DNA of 64,000 nt from NCBI RefSeq assembly GCF_008329435.1, contig NZ_NPKN01000008.1:62001-126000 (forward strand), read 5' to 3'. Shown here piece after piece: positions 1 through 7,828 of the stretch. The notes beneath the pieces are model-generated. The model was given only the letters and a program-made list of their open reading frames with translations. It made no database searches and was not told the DNA's origin. The stretch's first letter is position 1, and each line of letters opens with the position of its first letter. The stretch comes from Rhodanobacter sp. T12-5. Lineage in GTDB: Bacteria; Pseudomonadota; Gammaproteobacteria; Xanthomonadales; Rhodanobacteraceae. Made by a program: the position numbers and the translations under genes.

Positions 1-21
1 CGCGTGTAGGGTATGGCCTAT

Positions 22-342
22 CTAGCGTCCCGTTGCTGGCGTCGGATGCGCGTCGGGATACGTCGGCGTCGTGTCCCAACCTGGGACACTCCGGGATCGG
101 ATGTCGTCGCCTATCCGGATGCGTTCCCACATCCCAAGCTCGCGGACATCGAAGCTCCCGATCGCGATGCCGTACCAACCTTGGCGATGCGCCAGCGCGC
201 CGGTGGTGCCTTCAAGTGTCACAGTGCCGTGGTAGATCCAGCCGTGCACATTGCGAGACGCGTCCGGCGGCGCAGCGTGAGGTCGCCAGTCGGCCAGCAG
301 ATCGTAAGAGAAGGACTTCGCGCGATGAACCTTGCGGGCCAT
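22..342 (-). CDS. Hypothetical protein, partner of SRAP gene
   Basis: A 106-residue basic protein that I cannot assign to a family. It begins with a basic stretch (MARKVHRAK), has a Trp/Tyr-rich middle (WIYHGTVTLEG, WYGIAIGSFDVREL), and no signal peptide or membrane segment. It starts 3 bp downstream of the stop of the SRAP-family gene on the same strand, so the two are probably co-transcribed and translationally coupled. The C-terminal part is proline-rich and may be disordered. The opposite strand is also open here, but this frame is preferred because of the tight coupling to a recognisable gene. A role linked to DNA damage is only an association by neighbourhood. Confidence 0.55.
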   Translation of the reverse strand: MARKVHRAKSFSYDLLADWRPHAAPPDASRNVHGWIYHGTVTLEGTTGALAHRQGWYGIAIGSFDVRELGMWERIRIGDDIRSRSVPGWDTTPTYPDAHPTPATGR

Positions 343-345
343 CGC

Positions 346-1323
346 CTAAGCCGCCACTTGGTGTTCGTAATACGGCCGCTCGCGGTCGTCGAGGATGCCT
401 ATCTGCGCCGACAAGTTCATCGCGTCCGGATTTAACCAGGCGTCAATGTTCTCCTGTCGAAGCGGAACGATGCAGCGGTCGTGCCCCACAGCGGCCACCT
501 CCGGCGGTGGCTCATCTGTTATGGCTGCGAACGTGTAGAACCCAGGATTGTCACCAGCCGCCTCGACATATGTCCACAAACAGGCGACGAAGAGCTCTTG
601 GCGGGTCGAAGGCGTGAACATCACTTCAATATTCTGCTCGCGCTCCCCGGGCACCAGTGCCCGCTGTTGCAGGTCGTGCAGATGCACACTCTCATAAAAG
701 CGATCCACAACCATGACGCCGTGGCCGTAGCCGAACACGTTGCGCCAGACCGTCGATAGCTTGTCTCGACGCGCGTTGTACGTACCCGGCTTCTCGATCT
801 CATCCGCTTCCGTCCAACCCGGCAGGCGGCAGCGATAGCGCATCGGGACAATCATGCGCTCGCCGCTTTCCGGATCGCAAATAAGCACCGGCGCGAAATG
901 GCCAGGCCAAATGCGGTCGACACCGTCCGCCGGCGAGGGCGACGCCATGTCCTCAAGCTTCTTCTTTCCGGCCTCGATCTTGTTGGTTGCCACTCTGCGA
1001 TCGTACTCGGCTTTCTTGGTTGGCTTGGGCGACGCAAGCTTGGCGTTGGCCTCGACCAAGCGTGCCTCCTGAACCCCAATCTCCGACGCGATCAAGGCGA
1101 TCGCCTCCGTATCGGCAGCTCGTGCCGCACTTATAGTTTCGACGTCCAATGTGCCGCTGGCGGCATCGGTGATGGCGCTCCGCATGGCCTTCGGGACGAC
1201 CTTGATCCACGAGCCCTTTTGCTTGGTCCAGCCGACTAATTTGGCAAACTCTTTGATATTGAGCTTGCCGCCGAAGCGCGCGTATTTTGTAAAGTCATCC
1301 CAGATTTGCGCCGAATAACACAT
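346..1323 (-). CDS. SOS response-associated peptidase (SRAP/YedK-like), enlarged
   Basis: The SRAP family (YedK/HMCES) forms thiazolidine DNA-protein crosslinks with abasic sites in single-stranded DNA through a cysteine exposed after removal of Met1. The protein starts MCYSA, giving that Cys2. The other key residues are visible: Asn in the YNAR motif, Glu in RFYESV and His in GHDRCIVPL, corresponding to the Asn, Glu and His of the YedK active site. At 325 residues it is about 100 longer than a typical YedK. The extra length lies mainly at residues 30-150, is Lys/Glu/Ala-rich and predicted helical (around KKAEYDRRVATNKIEAGKK), and separates Cys2 from the rest of the core. The gene leads a two-gene leftward unit with the unknown 106-residue protein. 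Confidence 0.85.
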   Translation of the reverse strand: MCYSAQIWDDFTKYARFGGKLNIKEFAKLVGWTKQKGSWIKVVPKAMRSAITDAASGTLDVETISAARAADTEAIALIASEIGVQEARLVEANAKLASPKPTKKAEYDRRVATNKIEAGKKKLEDMASPSPADGVDRIWPGHFAPVLICDPESGERMIVPMRYRCRLPGWTEADEIEKPGTYNARRDKLSTVWRNVFGYGHGVMVVDRFYESVHLHDLQQRALVPGEREQNIEVMFTPSTRQELFVACLWTYVEAAGDNPGFYTFAAITDEPPPEVAAVGHDRCIVPLRQENIDAWLNPDAMNLSAQIGILDDRERPYYEHQVAA

Positions 1324-1603
1324 GGGACTGCCCGCCGCCTCCGAAGTTGGTGGTCAGGATAACGGCGACCCGTCTCACGCGCTCGGATTGTTGACGCATG
1401 GTTCCGCCAGCCGACCTGATCATTGGCGGCAGCCGCCTTCGAAAGTTGAAGCTAAAGGAACGCAGTACGAATAAACCGTCAGCGTTGAACCGAAACCTAA
1501 GCGGGCGGTTGGACGCGCGAAAATTTCACAGAAGCTTGAGACACGAGGAGCTAAAGTCCAAGCCCTTTTTCTCCACTGTATCCTTGAGCTCCTCGGGGGC
1601 CTC

Positions 1604-2248
1604 ATGAGACACGCAGTATTGGTCTTAAGCTGCATCTTGGCTGCAACATTGAGTGCTTGCAGCAACGGCGTAAGGAGGGGCCAACGACCAGGGGACCAAG
1701 GGGGCGGTCAGACGTCGAAAATCGCGCCGTACAGTTGCCAAAATCCGAAATGTGATGACGCAGATGCCCTTGCAGCGCTCGATCTTGCGCTTAAGACCTG
1801 CACTTCAACCCAAAACCTATACGAAAAGCGCGGGTTTAATTCCAAGCGATTTCACTTCGGCATCGCCCTAGTAGGGGCTTTAGCCGGAGCAGTTGCGGCA
1901 CCTTTGGCAAAAGGGTCCGGAACGGCTGCTTGGTCGGGCGTTTCCGGCGCAGCGAACGGCATTCAATCCCAGTTTGATGAGCAGTTCTCTTACGCGATCA
2001 CCGTACAGGAGCGTGCCGCTATCGCCGATGCCATGACGGCCGGCACGGCAACCTTTCAGAAGGACCACGACAGTTCTTCTCGCGTAGCGGACGCGAACAT
2101 CATGGCTAACAACTGTCGTGTAGCTTCCTCCAAGGCAGACAAGGCCGTGCTCGATGCCATCTCCTCGGCGGCAGCAAAGGTCCAAGAGTCAGACAAAAGA
2201 ATTATCGATGCGCAGCGCGGCAGCACGCAGTCCAAAAATATTCCTTAG
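1604..2248 (+). CDS. Putative lipoprotein, unknown function
   Basis: A 214-residue protein with a type II signal peptide: a short basic N-terminus, a hydrophobic stretch (VLVLSCILAATL) and a lipobox ending LSAC, so the mature protein should be lipid-anchored at Cys19. After the anchor come a Gly/Arg-rich linker, a Cys pair (CQNPKCDDAD), a Gly/Ala-rich helical segment (GIALVGALAGAVAAPLAKG), which resembles the glycine-zipper stretches of envelope proteins, and an Ala/Asp/Lys-rich helical tail. No family was recognised. It lies 64 bp upstream of a secreted GH19-like gene on the same strand, so a shared envelope or lysis role is possible. Codon use is less GC-biased than in the housekeeping genes to the right. 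Confidence 0.65.
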   Translation: MRHAVLVLSCILAATLSACSNGVRRGQRPGDQGGGQTSKIAPYSCQNPKCDDADALAALDLALKTCTSTQNLYEKRGFNSKRFHFGIALVGALAGAVAAPLAKGSGTAAWSGVSGAANGIQSQFDEQFSYAITVQERAAIADAMTAGTATFQKDHDSSSRVADANIMANNCRVASSKADKAVLDAISSAAAKVQESDKRIIDAQRGSTQSKNIP

Positions 2249-2312
2249 CAAGAATAGCGAGGTAATTGGTCTCGCGCCTCCTAATACCGTTTTTGATCAA
2301 GGAGTGCCTACG

Positions 2313-3128
2313 ATGAACGTGAACCTTTGTGTCGTCGGGGTGTGGATGTCGCTGGCGGTATCCGGGATTGCTCTCGCAGAGGAACCGGCCTGTCGAATCG
2401 ATCACCTCAACACGGTGCCCGTTGACCGTGTAAAGCAAGACTTCGTGAAAAATTTCTGCGCGCATAGTAAAAACTGTTCGGCGCGATGGAAGAATTTTAG
2501 CTGGCTGCTTGATAAGGTCTTGAACGATGCAGAAGTGCCGAACGTTGGCACCGCTGCCTACTTGCTCGCCACTGCGGTAGGTGAAACAGCGGTGATTGAC
2601 TTTACGCCAGGTCACGAAATTCAAGGGCACGCCAACGCGGATAGTGACTACATGAAACCTATTGGAGGCACGATATACAAGGGTCGAGGCTGGGTGCAGC
2701 TCACCGGTTACTATAGGTACGATAAGATTGGCAAGATGCTGGGCATAGACCTCCTTCACAACGCAGATCTCGCGACAAAACCAGAGATCGCATACACCAT
2801 TCTGGCGAAAGGGATGATTAAGGGGTGGTTCGAACCATATCGAACCGATGCCGCGGGCGGCGTGACTAAACCCGAAACCCCAATTTTGATTAGCGATTTT
2901 ATCACTGACACCGAGGTCGACTACGATCGTTCGCGTGCTGTGATCAACGCCAACTGTCGAAAGGCAGTTCGCAAGCGCAGCCAGTGCGCGATACCCGATA
3001 CTCCATTCAAGACGGGGCTTTACATCCCTAAGGCAAGTGAACTCAATCGCGCGAAAGAGATCGGGGGCTACGCGAGGCAGCTGGAGAGGATGTTGTGCGA
3101 CGCAAGTAGGGGAACCCGGGCAATCTAG
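2313..3128 (+). CDS. Secreted GH19/chitinase-like endolysin-type protein
   Basis: 271 residues, using the ATG at 2313, which has a good AAGGAG ribosome-binding site 8 bases upstream and is followed by a signal peptide (hydrophobic core VVGVWMSLAVSGIALA, cleavage near ALA-EE). The mature part resembles the glycoside hydrolase family 19/endolysin fold, which cleaves chitin or peptidoglycan. Key stretches are AAYLLATAVGETA, with the candidate catalytic Glu, and KGRGWVQLTGYYRYDKIG, followed by LLHNADLATKPEIAYTILAKGM, the usual 'GRG-QLTGR-NY...NPDLA..P..A' pattern of this family. The Cys-containing N- and C-terminal extensions suggest disulphides in the periplasm or medium. A longer reading frame begins at 2154 but overlaps the upstream gene and lacks a signal peptide. 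A cell-wall or competitor-lysis role is inferred. Confidence 0.75.
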   Translation: MNVNLCVVGVWMSLAVSGIALAEEPACRIDHLNTVPVDRVKQDFVKNFCAHSKNCSARWKNFSWLLDKVLNDAEVPNVGTAAYLLATAVGETAVIDFTPGHEIQGHANADSDYMKPIGGTIYKGRGWVQLTGYYRYDKIGKMLGIDLLHNADLATKPEIAYTILAKGMIKGWFEPYRTDAAGGVTKPETPILISDFITDTEVDYDRSRAVINANCRKAVRKRSQCAIPDTPFKTGLYIPKASELNRAKEIGGYARQLERMLCDASRGTRAI

Positions 3129-3478
3129 TTCCCGTTATCTTCTTACTCGATTACGTAGACGGCCATGTGCACCGCAATACAGATGATGTGGTCGCCCTGC
3201 TTCGTCGGTTCCGCCTGACTTCCCGATGTCGGCAAACGCCTGGCGTCTAGTCGGTTTGTTGTTCCTGACTCACAGAGCGGCCCTAGGATCGCGTCCAACC
3301 CATATTTGCTAAAGCGGATATCACCTTGGCAACAAGTAGGGGATGCCTGATCCGCCATGTGGTCTGAAGCGTTAATCCTTTTCCTACACGATGTCACGCC
3401 CCAAGCCTGCAGTAGACCACTGATACGATTTCCATGCCGCCATTGGGGCGGCTTTTTTTTTAAGACAAGGAGAGTTTC
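3129..3478. other. Intergenic region, no supported gene
   Basis: This 350-bp stretch holds no convincing gene. The only open frame of note (3143-3397, minus strand) has no ribosome-binding site and no recognisable composition. At its right end sits a terminator-like hairpin, described separately, which comes immediately before the ribosome-binding site of the next gene. Confidence 0.5.
3436..3461 (+). terminator. Intrinsic-terminator hairpin immediately before a start codon
   Basis: The arms GCCGCC (3436-3441) and GGCGGC (3447-3452) enclose a 5-base loop and are followed by nine T residues, a textbook intrinsic terminator. It is 100% paired but ends only 17 bases before the ATG at 3479, and the AAGGAG site (3467-3472) follows the T-run directly. 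It may end transcription from the left, or act as a leader hairpin or attenuator of the downstream gene. Confidence 0.75.
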
Positions 3479-3964
3479 ATGGCTTATGACAATCGCGTCG
3501 ATGCAGTCCTATCAGATGAAGACGTGACCACTATCCAGACAGCACTGACCAGCATCCGCGGCGTATTGCCATTCTTGGTAACTCTGTCCGGACAGGAGCG
3601 GCGCGAACTGGCGAAGATGGGGCCGAAGTCCGTGGGTTTTGATGAGAAGTGCGCGACTTACATGAACAATCGCCCTGAGTTTGCACCAGGCTTCGTCGAT
3701 GTCGCTGAGGTACAAAAGGTTCGGGCGCTTCGCTCGCAGCTACTTCGCTTCACGATGGAACTTCAAACGCTGTCCAGTTGCGCCGACGATACCCTGCAAC
3801 TGGTGTCCAGTGAGGTTTGGCTGGCTGACCTGGACTATTACAAAGGCGTCCGCGAAGCGGCCAAAACCGGGCAAGCTGGGGCACAGGATGCCTATGACGA
3901 TCTTCGCGTGCGCTTTCCTGGACCACGGGGCAATCGTACCGCGCCAGCTTCAGTAGCGGCCTGA
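3479..3964 (+). CDS. Conserved protein of unknown function
   Basis: 161 residues, start supported by AAGGAG 6 bases upstream. No signal peptide or membrane segment. It opens with MAYDNRVDAVLSDEDVTTIQ and has a probably all-helical body with the stretches LPFLVTLSGQERRELAKMG, VGFDEKCATYM and GVREAAKTGQAGAQDAYDDL. The arrangement resembles a widespread small cytosolic family of unknown function that I know mainly from Bacteroidetes and scattered proteobacteria; that match is from memory. The C-terminal RFPGPRGNRTAPAS tail looks disordered. It stands alone between a terminator-like hairpin and the 42-bp repeat block, so expression probably depends on a very short leader. Confidence 0.7.
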   Translation: MAYDNRVDAVLSDEDVTTIQTALTSIRGVLPFLVTLSGQERRELAKMGPKSVGFDEKCATYMNNRPEFAPGFVDVAEVQKVRALRSQLLRFTMELQTLSSCADDTLQLVSSEVWLADLDYYKGVREAAKTGQAGAQDAYDDLRVRFPGPRGNRTAPASVAA

Positions 3965-4030
3965 CGGACATGCCGGCGGATCCACGCCTCGCGTACCCGC
4001 CGGCGTCTTCGGGTCGAATTTCGCGTCCAT

Positions 4031-4340
4031 GCGCGCTACATGGACGACGTGTAATTTTTCATGGCCGTTCTATCAAGCCACTTGGACGGCCAGTGGCTCT
4101 TCATGAACGTTCTATTGCGCCACATGGACGGCCAGAGTTTCTTCATGAACGTTCTATTTCGCGACGTGGACGCCCAGTGATTCTTCATGGACGTTCTATC
4201 TAGCCAGATGGATGCCCATCTATTTTTCATGAACGTTCTATTGCGCCACAAGGGCGGCCACTGAATTTTCATCGATGTTCTATTGCGCTACATAGCCGTC
4301 CAGTAATTCTTCATGAGCGTTCTGTTGCGCTACGTGGACA
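4031..4340. repeat. 42-bp tandem repeat, about 7 copies
   Basis: A GTTCTAT (last copy GTTCTGT) anchor recurs at 4067, 4109, 4151, 4193, 4235, 4277 and 4319, exactly every 42 bases. Each unit also carries a TTCATG(A/G)A-like stretch before the anchor and a GCGC.ACATGGACG-like stretch after it. In the better conserved copies, TTCATGAA and GAACGTTC form overlapping palindromes. Because 42 is a multiple of 3, both strands stay open and give artefactual 14-residue repeat peptides. Copies differ by scattered substitutions but not by indels. Spacers are not unique, so this is not a CRISPR array. Confidence 0.9.
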
Positions 4341-4462
4341 CTGATCCGGGCAACCCTACGCAAACTCCCTCGACACGCTAGCTTCCCTTGCAGGCGCCGG
4401 GAGTTGCGCGATTCAACCCGCGCTGCATCGCGCTCAAAGCGGCTGCAAACGGGTCACGTCGC

Positions 4463-5971
4463 TCACCTCACCCCGTGCATCAGCTTGTTGATCAACGGCG
4501 CAAGTACGAACAACAGCACACCGCCGCCGAGCAGAATCCAGAAGCCCATGGTGTAGCCGGACAGCGCCGAGTCCACCGTCATGCCGCTCTCGCCGCTGAC
4601 GTGACCGGCGAACAGGCCGGACAGGTTGTTGCCGATGGCGGTGGACAGGAACCAGCCGCCCATGCCGAGGCCGACCAGGCGCACCGGGGCCAGCTTGGTC
4701 ACCATCGACAGGCCGATCGGGGACAGGCACAGCTCGCCGGCGGTCTGCAGCACGTAGCACAGCACCAGCGTCCATAGCGGGATCAGCCCGTCGCCGCCGA
4801 CCAGGTGGGACAGCGCGTACATCAGCACGGCGAAGCCGAGCGCGTTGCCGATCAGGCCCAGGCCGAACTTGCGCGGGATCGACGGCTCGATGCGGCGCTT
4901 GTCCAGCCACGCCCACACCAGGGTGACCAGCGGCGCGAGCAGCACGATGGCCACCGGGTTGACCGACTGGAACCAGCCGATCGGGAACTCCCAGCCGCCC
5001 AGGTTGCGGTCGACGATGTGCTGCGCCAGGAAGTTGAACGAGCTGCCGGCCTGCTCGAAGAACATCCAGAACAGCACGTTGAAGGCGAAGATGATCAGCA
5101 TCGCGATCACCCGCTGGATCTGCACGCGGCCGGTGCGGATCGCCTCGACCACCAGCATCACGCCCACGCCGACGAACAGCACGGTCAGCAGCCACTGGAT
5201 CGCCACCGCGCCGGCCTTGTCCATCAGCAGGTAGACCAGCGGGATCGCCACCAGCACGCCGAGCGCCACGTACACCACGCGCATGCGGCTGGACTGCTCC
5301 GGGGCCGGACGACCGACCGGGCCGAGCTGACGGCGACCGAACCAGAACCACACCAGGCTGATCAGCATGCCCACGCCGGAGGCGGCGAACACCACGTTGT
5401 AGCTGTGGTGGCCGGGCGTGCCGAACACCTTGTTGGCGAGGATGCTGGTCAGCACCGGCGCGATCAGCGCGCCGGCGTTGATGCCCATGTAGAACAGGGT
5501 GAAGCCGCGGTCGCGGCGCGAGTCGCCCTGCGTGTAGAGCTGGCCCACCATCGAGGAGATGTTCGGCTTGAACAGGCCGTTGCCGACGATGATCGTGGCC
5601 AGCCCGAGCATGAATACCTCGTGGATCGGCACCATGATCATGAACAGGCCGGCCGCCATCACCACCGCGCCGAGCAGGATCGAGCGCTGGTAGCCGAGGA
5701 TCTTGTCGGCCACGTAGCCGCCGAACACCGCGGTGGCGTAGACCAGCGCCAGGTACGCACCGTAGGTGCGGCTGGCATCCGCCTGGCCGGCGACGTCGCC
5801 GTTGTAGAACTGCGCCACGATGTACAGCGTGAGCGCCCAGCGCATGCCGTAGAACGCGAAGCGCTCCCAGAACTCCGACATGAACAGCATCCACAACGGA
5901 CGCGGATGGCCGAGCAGTTGCGGGTAGTCGGGTAGTGCGCCGATGGCGTCGGGACGTGCGGTGTTGCCCAT
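4463..5971 (-). CDS. POT/PTR-family peptide MFS transporter (copy 1)
   Basis: A proton-coupled oligopeptide transporter of the inner membrane that imports di- and tripeptides (Dtp/PepT type). The start chosen at 5971 (MGNTARPDAIG) gives 502 residues; the frame extends to 6004. Family signatures are clear: EFWERFAFYGMR (the ExxERF motif of helix 1 used for proton coupling), GGYVADKILGYQRSI (first PTR2 signature) and FTLFYMGINAGAL (second PTR2 signature, FYxxINxG). About 14 hydrophobic segments run along the sequence, as in bacterial POT proteins with the extra HA/HB helix pair. A close paralogue lies at 7829-9334 on the same strand, with the heme/TIR pair in between. Confidence 0.93.
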   Translation of the reverse strand: MGNTARPDAIGALPDYPQLLGHPRPLWMLFMSEFWERFAFYGMRWALTLYIVAQFYNGDVAGQADASRTYGAYLALVYATAVFGGYVADKILGYQRSILLGAVVMAAGLFMIMVPIHEVFMLGLATIIVGNGLFKPNISSMVGQLYTQGDSRRDRGFTLFYMGINAGALIAPVLTSILANKVFGTPGHHSYNVVFAASGVGMLISLVWFWFGRRQLGPVGRPAPEQSSRMRVVYVALGVLVAIPLVYLLMDKAGAVAIQWLLTVLFVGVGVMLVVEAIRTGRVQIQRVIAMLIIFAFNVLFWMFFEQAGSSFNFLAQHIVDRNLGGWEFPIGWFQSVNPVAIVLLAPLVTLVWAWLDKRRIEPSIPRKFGLGLIGNALGFAVLMYALSHLVGGDGLIPLWTLVLCYVLQTAGELCLSPIGLSMVTKLAPVRLVGLGMGGWFLSTAIGNNLSGLFAGHVSGESGMTVDSALSGYTMGFWILLGGGVLLFVLAPLINKLMHGVR

Positions 5972-6241
5972 GCGGTGAAACCCCTGGTTGTGGGTGAATC
6001 GCAAGATATTGCGAACGGCCAGATGTAACCGGAGGCAGCGCGCCCGTCAAATGCGCTGCAGCACGCGACCGGGCGCAGTGAGCTGCGCCAGTGATGGCGA
6101 CATGAAAAGTGCAGTCTTGCCGGCGCGTTGGGGGCATAATCGCGGCGGATGGCGCCCTGCGGGCGCCAGCGTGGTTCCAGCGACAGTGAACACGGTCGGA
6201 TCGAGGCCCGGGGACCCGCGCTCCCGCCATCGGAGTCTGGT

Positions 6242-7105
6242 GTGCTGCTGCGGATCAACCTGATATTGCTTGTCGCCTTCGCGCTCGGCATGTTCGCGAT
6301 CTCCATCGTCGTGACCTCGACGTTGCAGGAAAACGCCACGCGCGAGGTGCTTGCCCAAGCCGGTTTGATGCTGGACAGCGCCGCGGCCATCCGCTCCTAC
6401 ACGGAAACCGAGATCGGGCCGCTGCTCGACGAGAAGATGGTCACCGCGTTTCGCCCGCAGAGCGTGCCGTTCTATGCCGCGACGCAGAACTTCCTCACCT
6501 TGCACAAGAAGCATCCCGACTACTCCTACAAGGAAGCGACGCTCAACCCGACCAATCCACGCGACCGCGCGACCGACTGGGAGGCGGACATCGTGCAGCG
6601 CTTCCGCAACGACTCCGCCGCCCGGCAAGTGAGTGGAACACGCGACACCCCGATCGGCAGAGTCCTCTACATGGCGCGCCCGATTCACGTCGAGACCGGA
6701 TGCCTGGGCTGTCACGGCCTGCCTTCGGCGGCACCGGCAACGATGCTCGCGCGCTATGGCAGCGACAACGGCTTCGGCTGGCAGGCCAACGAGATCGTCG
6801 GTGCGCAAATCGTCTCGGTGCCGTTCGCCGACGCAGAGTCGAGCGCCGGACGCGTGCGCCGTAACGTGCTGACCGCCATCGCCGCGATGCTTGTTTGCGT
6901 ACTGCTGGTCGTCAATGCCTCGCTCTATGTGCTGGTCATCCGCCCGGTGCGCCGGATCGCACGGATCGCCGACCAGGTCAGCCTCGGCGATACCTCGGCC
7001 GCGGAATTTCCGAGCGGCGGCGGACGCGAGGTGGCGGCGCTGTCGGCTTCCTTCAACCGCATGCGCAAGAGCCTGGACAAGGCGCTGCGGATGCTTGGCG
7101 ACTGA
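6242..7105 (+). CDS. DUF3365 c-type heme sensor with HAMP domain
   Basis: 287 residues from a GTG start at 6242, supported by GGAG 6 bases upstream; an upstream ATG at 6149 lacks such support. Order of parts: an N-terminal transmembrane helix (INLILLVAFALGMFAISIVV); a periplasmic DUF3365/Tll0287-like domain with the family stretches RSYTETEIGPLL, YKEATLNPTNPRDRA and a covalent heme motif CLGCH (Cys154, Cys157, His158); a second membrane helix; and a C-terminal HAMP linker (VIRPVRRIARIADQVSLGD). It ends after HAMP, with no kinase, cyclase or methyl-accepting domain. Such proteins are thought to sense redox state or a gas. The TIR gene begins 3 bases after the stop, so it may provide the missing output. 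Confidence 0.85.
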   Translation: MLLRINLILLVAFALGMFAISIVVTSTLQENATREVLAQAGLMLDSAAAIRSYTETEIGPLLDEKMVTAFRPQSVPFYAATQNFLTLHKKHPDYSYKEATLNPTNPRDRATDWEADIVQRFRNDSAARQVSGTRDTPIGRVLYMARPIHVETGCLGCHGLPSAAPATMLARYGSDNGFGWQANEIVGAQIVSVPFADAESSAGRVRRNVLTAIAAMLVCVLLVVNASLYVLVIRPVRRIARIADQVSLGDTSAAEFPSGGGREVAALSASFNRMRKSLDKALRMLGD

Positions 7106-7108
7106 GCC

Positions 7109-7789
7109 GTGACACACATATTCGTCAGCTATTCGCAGCCGGACCGGGAAGCCGCTTTCGTTCTCGTGCAGCGCCTGGAGGCGCGTGGCATCGGCGTGTG
7201 GATCGCGCCGCGCGACGTGTCCCCGGCGGCCGACTGGGCTGCCGAAATCATCGACGCGATTTCCAGTGCGCGCCTCATGGTTCTGGTTTTCTCCGGCAGC
7301 AGCAACGACTCGGGCCAGGTGCGCCGCGAGGTCGAGCGGGCCGTGCACAAGCAGTTGCCGATCCTGCCGTTCCGGATCGAGGATGTACTGCCATCGAAGA
7401 GCCTGGAGTATTTCCTCAGCGCACAGCACTGGATGGACGCGTTCCCGCCACCCATCGAGCCGCACATCGATCGCCTGTGCGATTACCTCGACACGGCCCT
7501 GGGCAGATCCGTCGCGCGCGACCTGCCAGTGGAACAGCGGCCATTGCGAGGCACCGGCCCGGCCGACATCGCCCATCCGGCCGCCGGTGTCGATGCCGCG
7601 CACTTGCGCCTGCTGGAGGTCGAACTCGCCAGGCGCATCGGACCACTGGCCGGGCACCTGATACGTCGGGCCGCGCAGGAGGGCGGCGATCTGGATGCCA
7701 TGGCGCAGCGCCTTGCACCGGAAATCGATGGCGAGTCGGAACGACGGCTGTTCCTCGCAGCCTGCTGGCGGATCGGCAAGGGCACCTAG
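7109..7789 (+). CDS. TIR-domain protein
   Basis: 226 residues from a GTG start 3 bases after the heme/HAMP gene, so very likely co-translated with it. Residues 1-130 form a TIR domain: FVSYSQPDREAA, the GVWIAPRDVSPAADW loop, Glu46 in AAEIIDAI at the position of the catalytic glutamate of NAD-consuming TIRs, and VRREVERAVH. No signal peptide or membrane segment, so it is cytosolic. The C-terminal part (LARRIGPLAGHLIRRAA...SERRLFL) resembles a short module I recall at the C-termini of bacterial Ser/Thr kinases and cyclases. This TIR subtype is common in signalling proteins; NADase activity or a defence role is not shown by sequence alone. Confidence 0.87.
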   Translation: MTHIFVSYSQPDREAAFVLVQRLEARGIGVWIAPRDVSPAADWAAEIIDAISSARLMVLVFSGSSNDSGQVRREVERAVHKQLPILPFRIEDVLPSKSLEYFLSAQHWMDAFPPPIEPHIDRLCDYLDTALGRSVARDLPVEQRPLRGTGPADIAHPAAGVDAAHLRLLEVELARRIGPLAGHLIRRAAQEGGDLDAMAQRLAPEIDGESERRLFLAACWRIGKGT

Positions 7790-7828
7790 CGGCCGGGGCT
7801 ATCGTGCCCGCCCCGCGCTTGGCGCCGC

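Noticed and set aside
3143-3397. Minus-strand open frame of 84 codons
   Set aside because: No ribosome-binding site, unusual composition, no resemblance to any family; it lies in a gap with a terminator.
3970-4272. Open frames on both strands over the 42-bp repeat, giving 14-residue repeat peptides
   Set aside because: The repeat length is a multiple of 3, so both strands stay open by construction; no start signal and no conserved protein feature.
4031-4340. CRISPR array
   Set aside because: No unique spacers; the whole 42-bp unit is repeated, and no cas genes are present.
4805-5935. Long plus-strand frame opposite POT copy 1
   Set aside because: Shadow of the transporter on the other strand; His/Gln/Arg-rich translation typical of GC-rich antisense frames.
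7109-7789. Calling the TIR protein an anti-phage defence effector
   Set aside because: No Thoeris, CBASS or CRISPR-linked partner genes nearby; this TIR subtype is common in signalling proteins.
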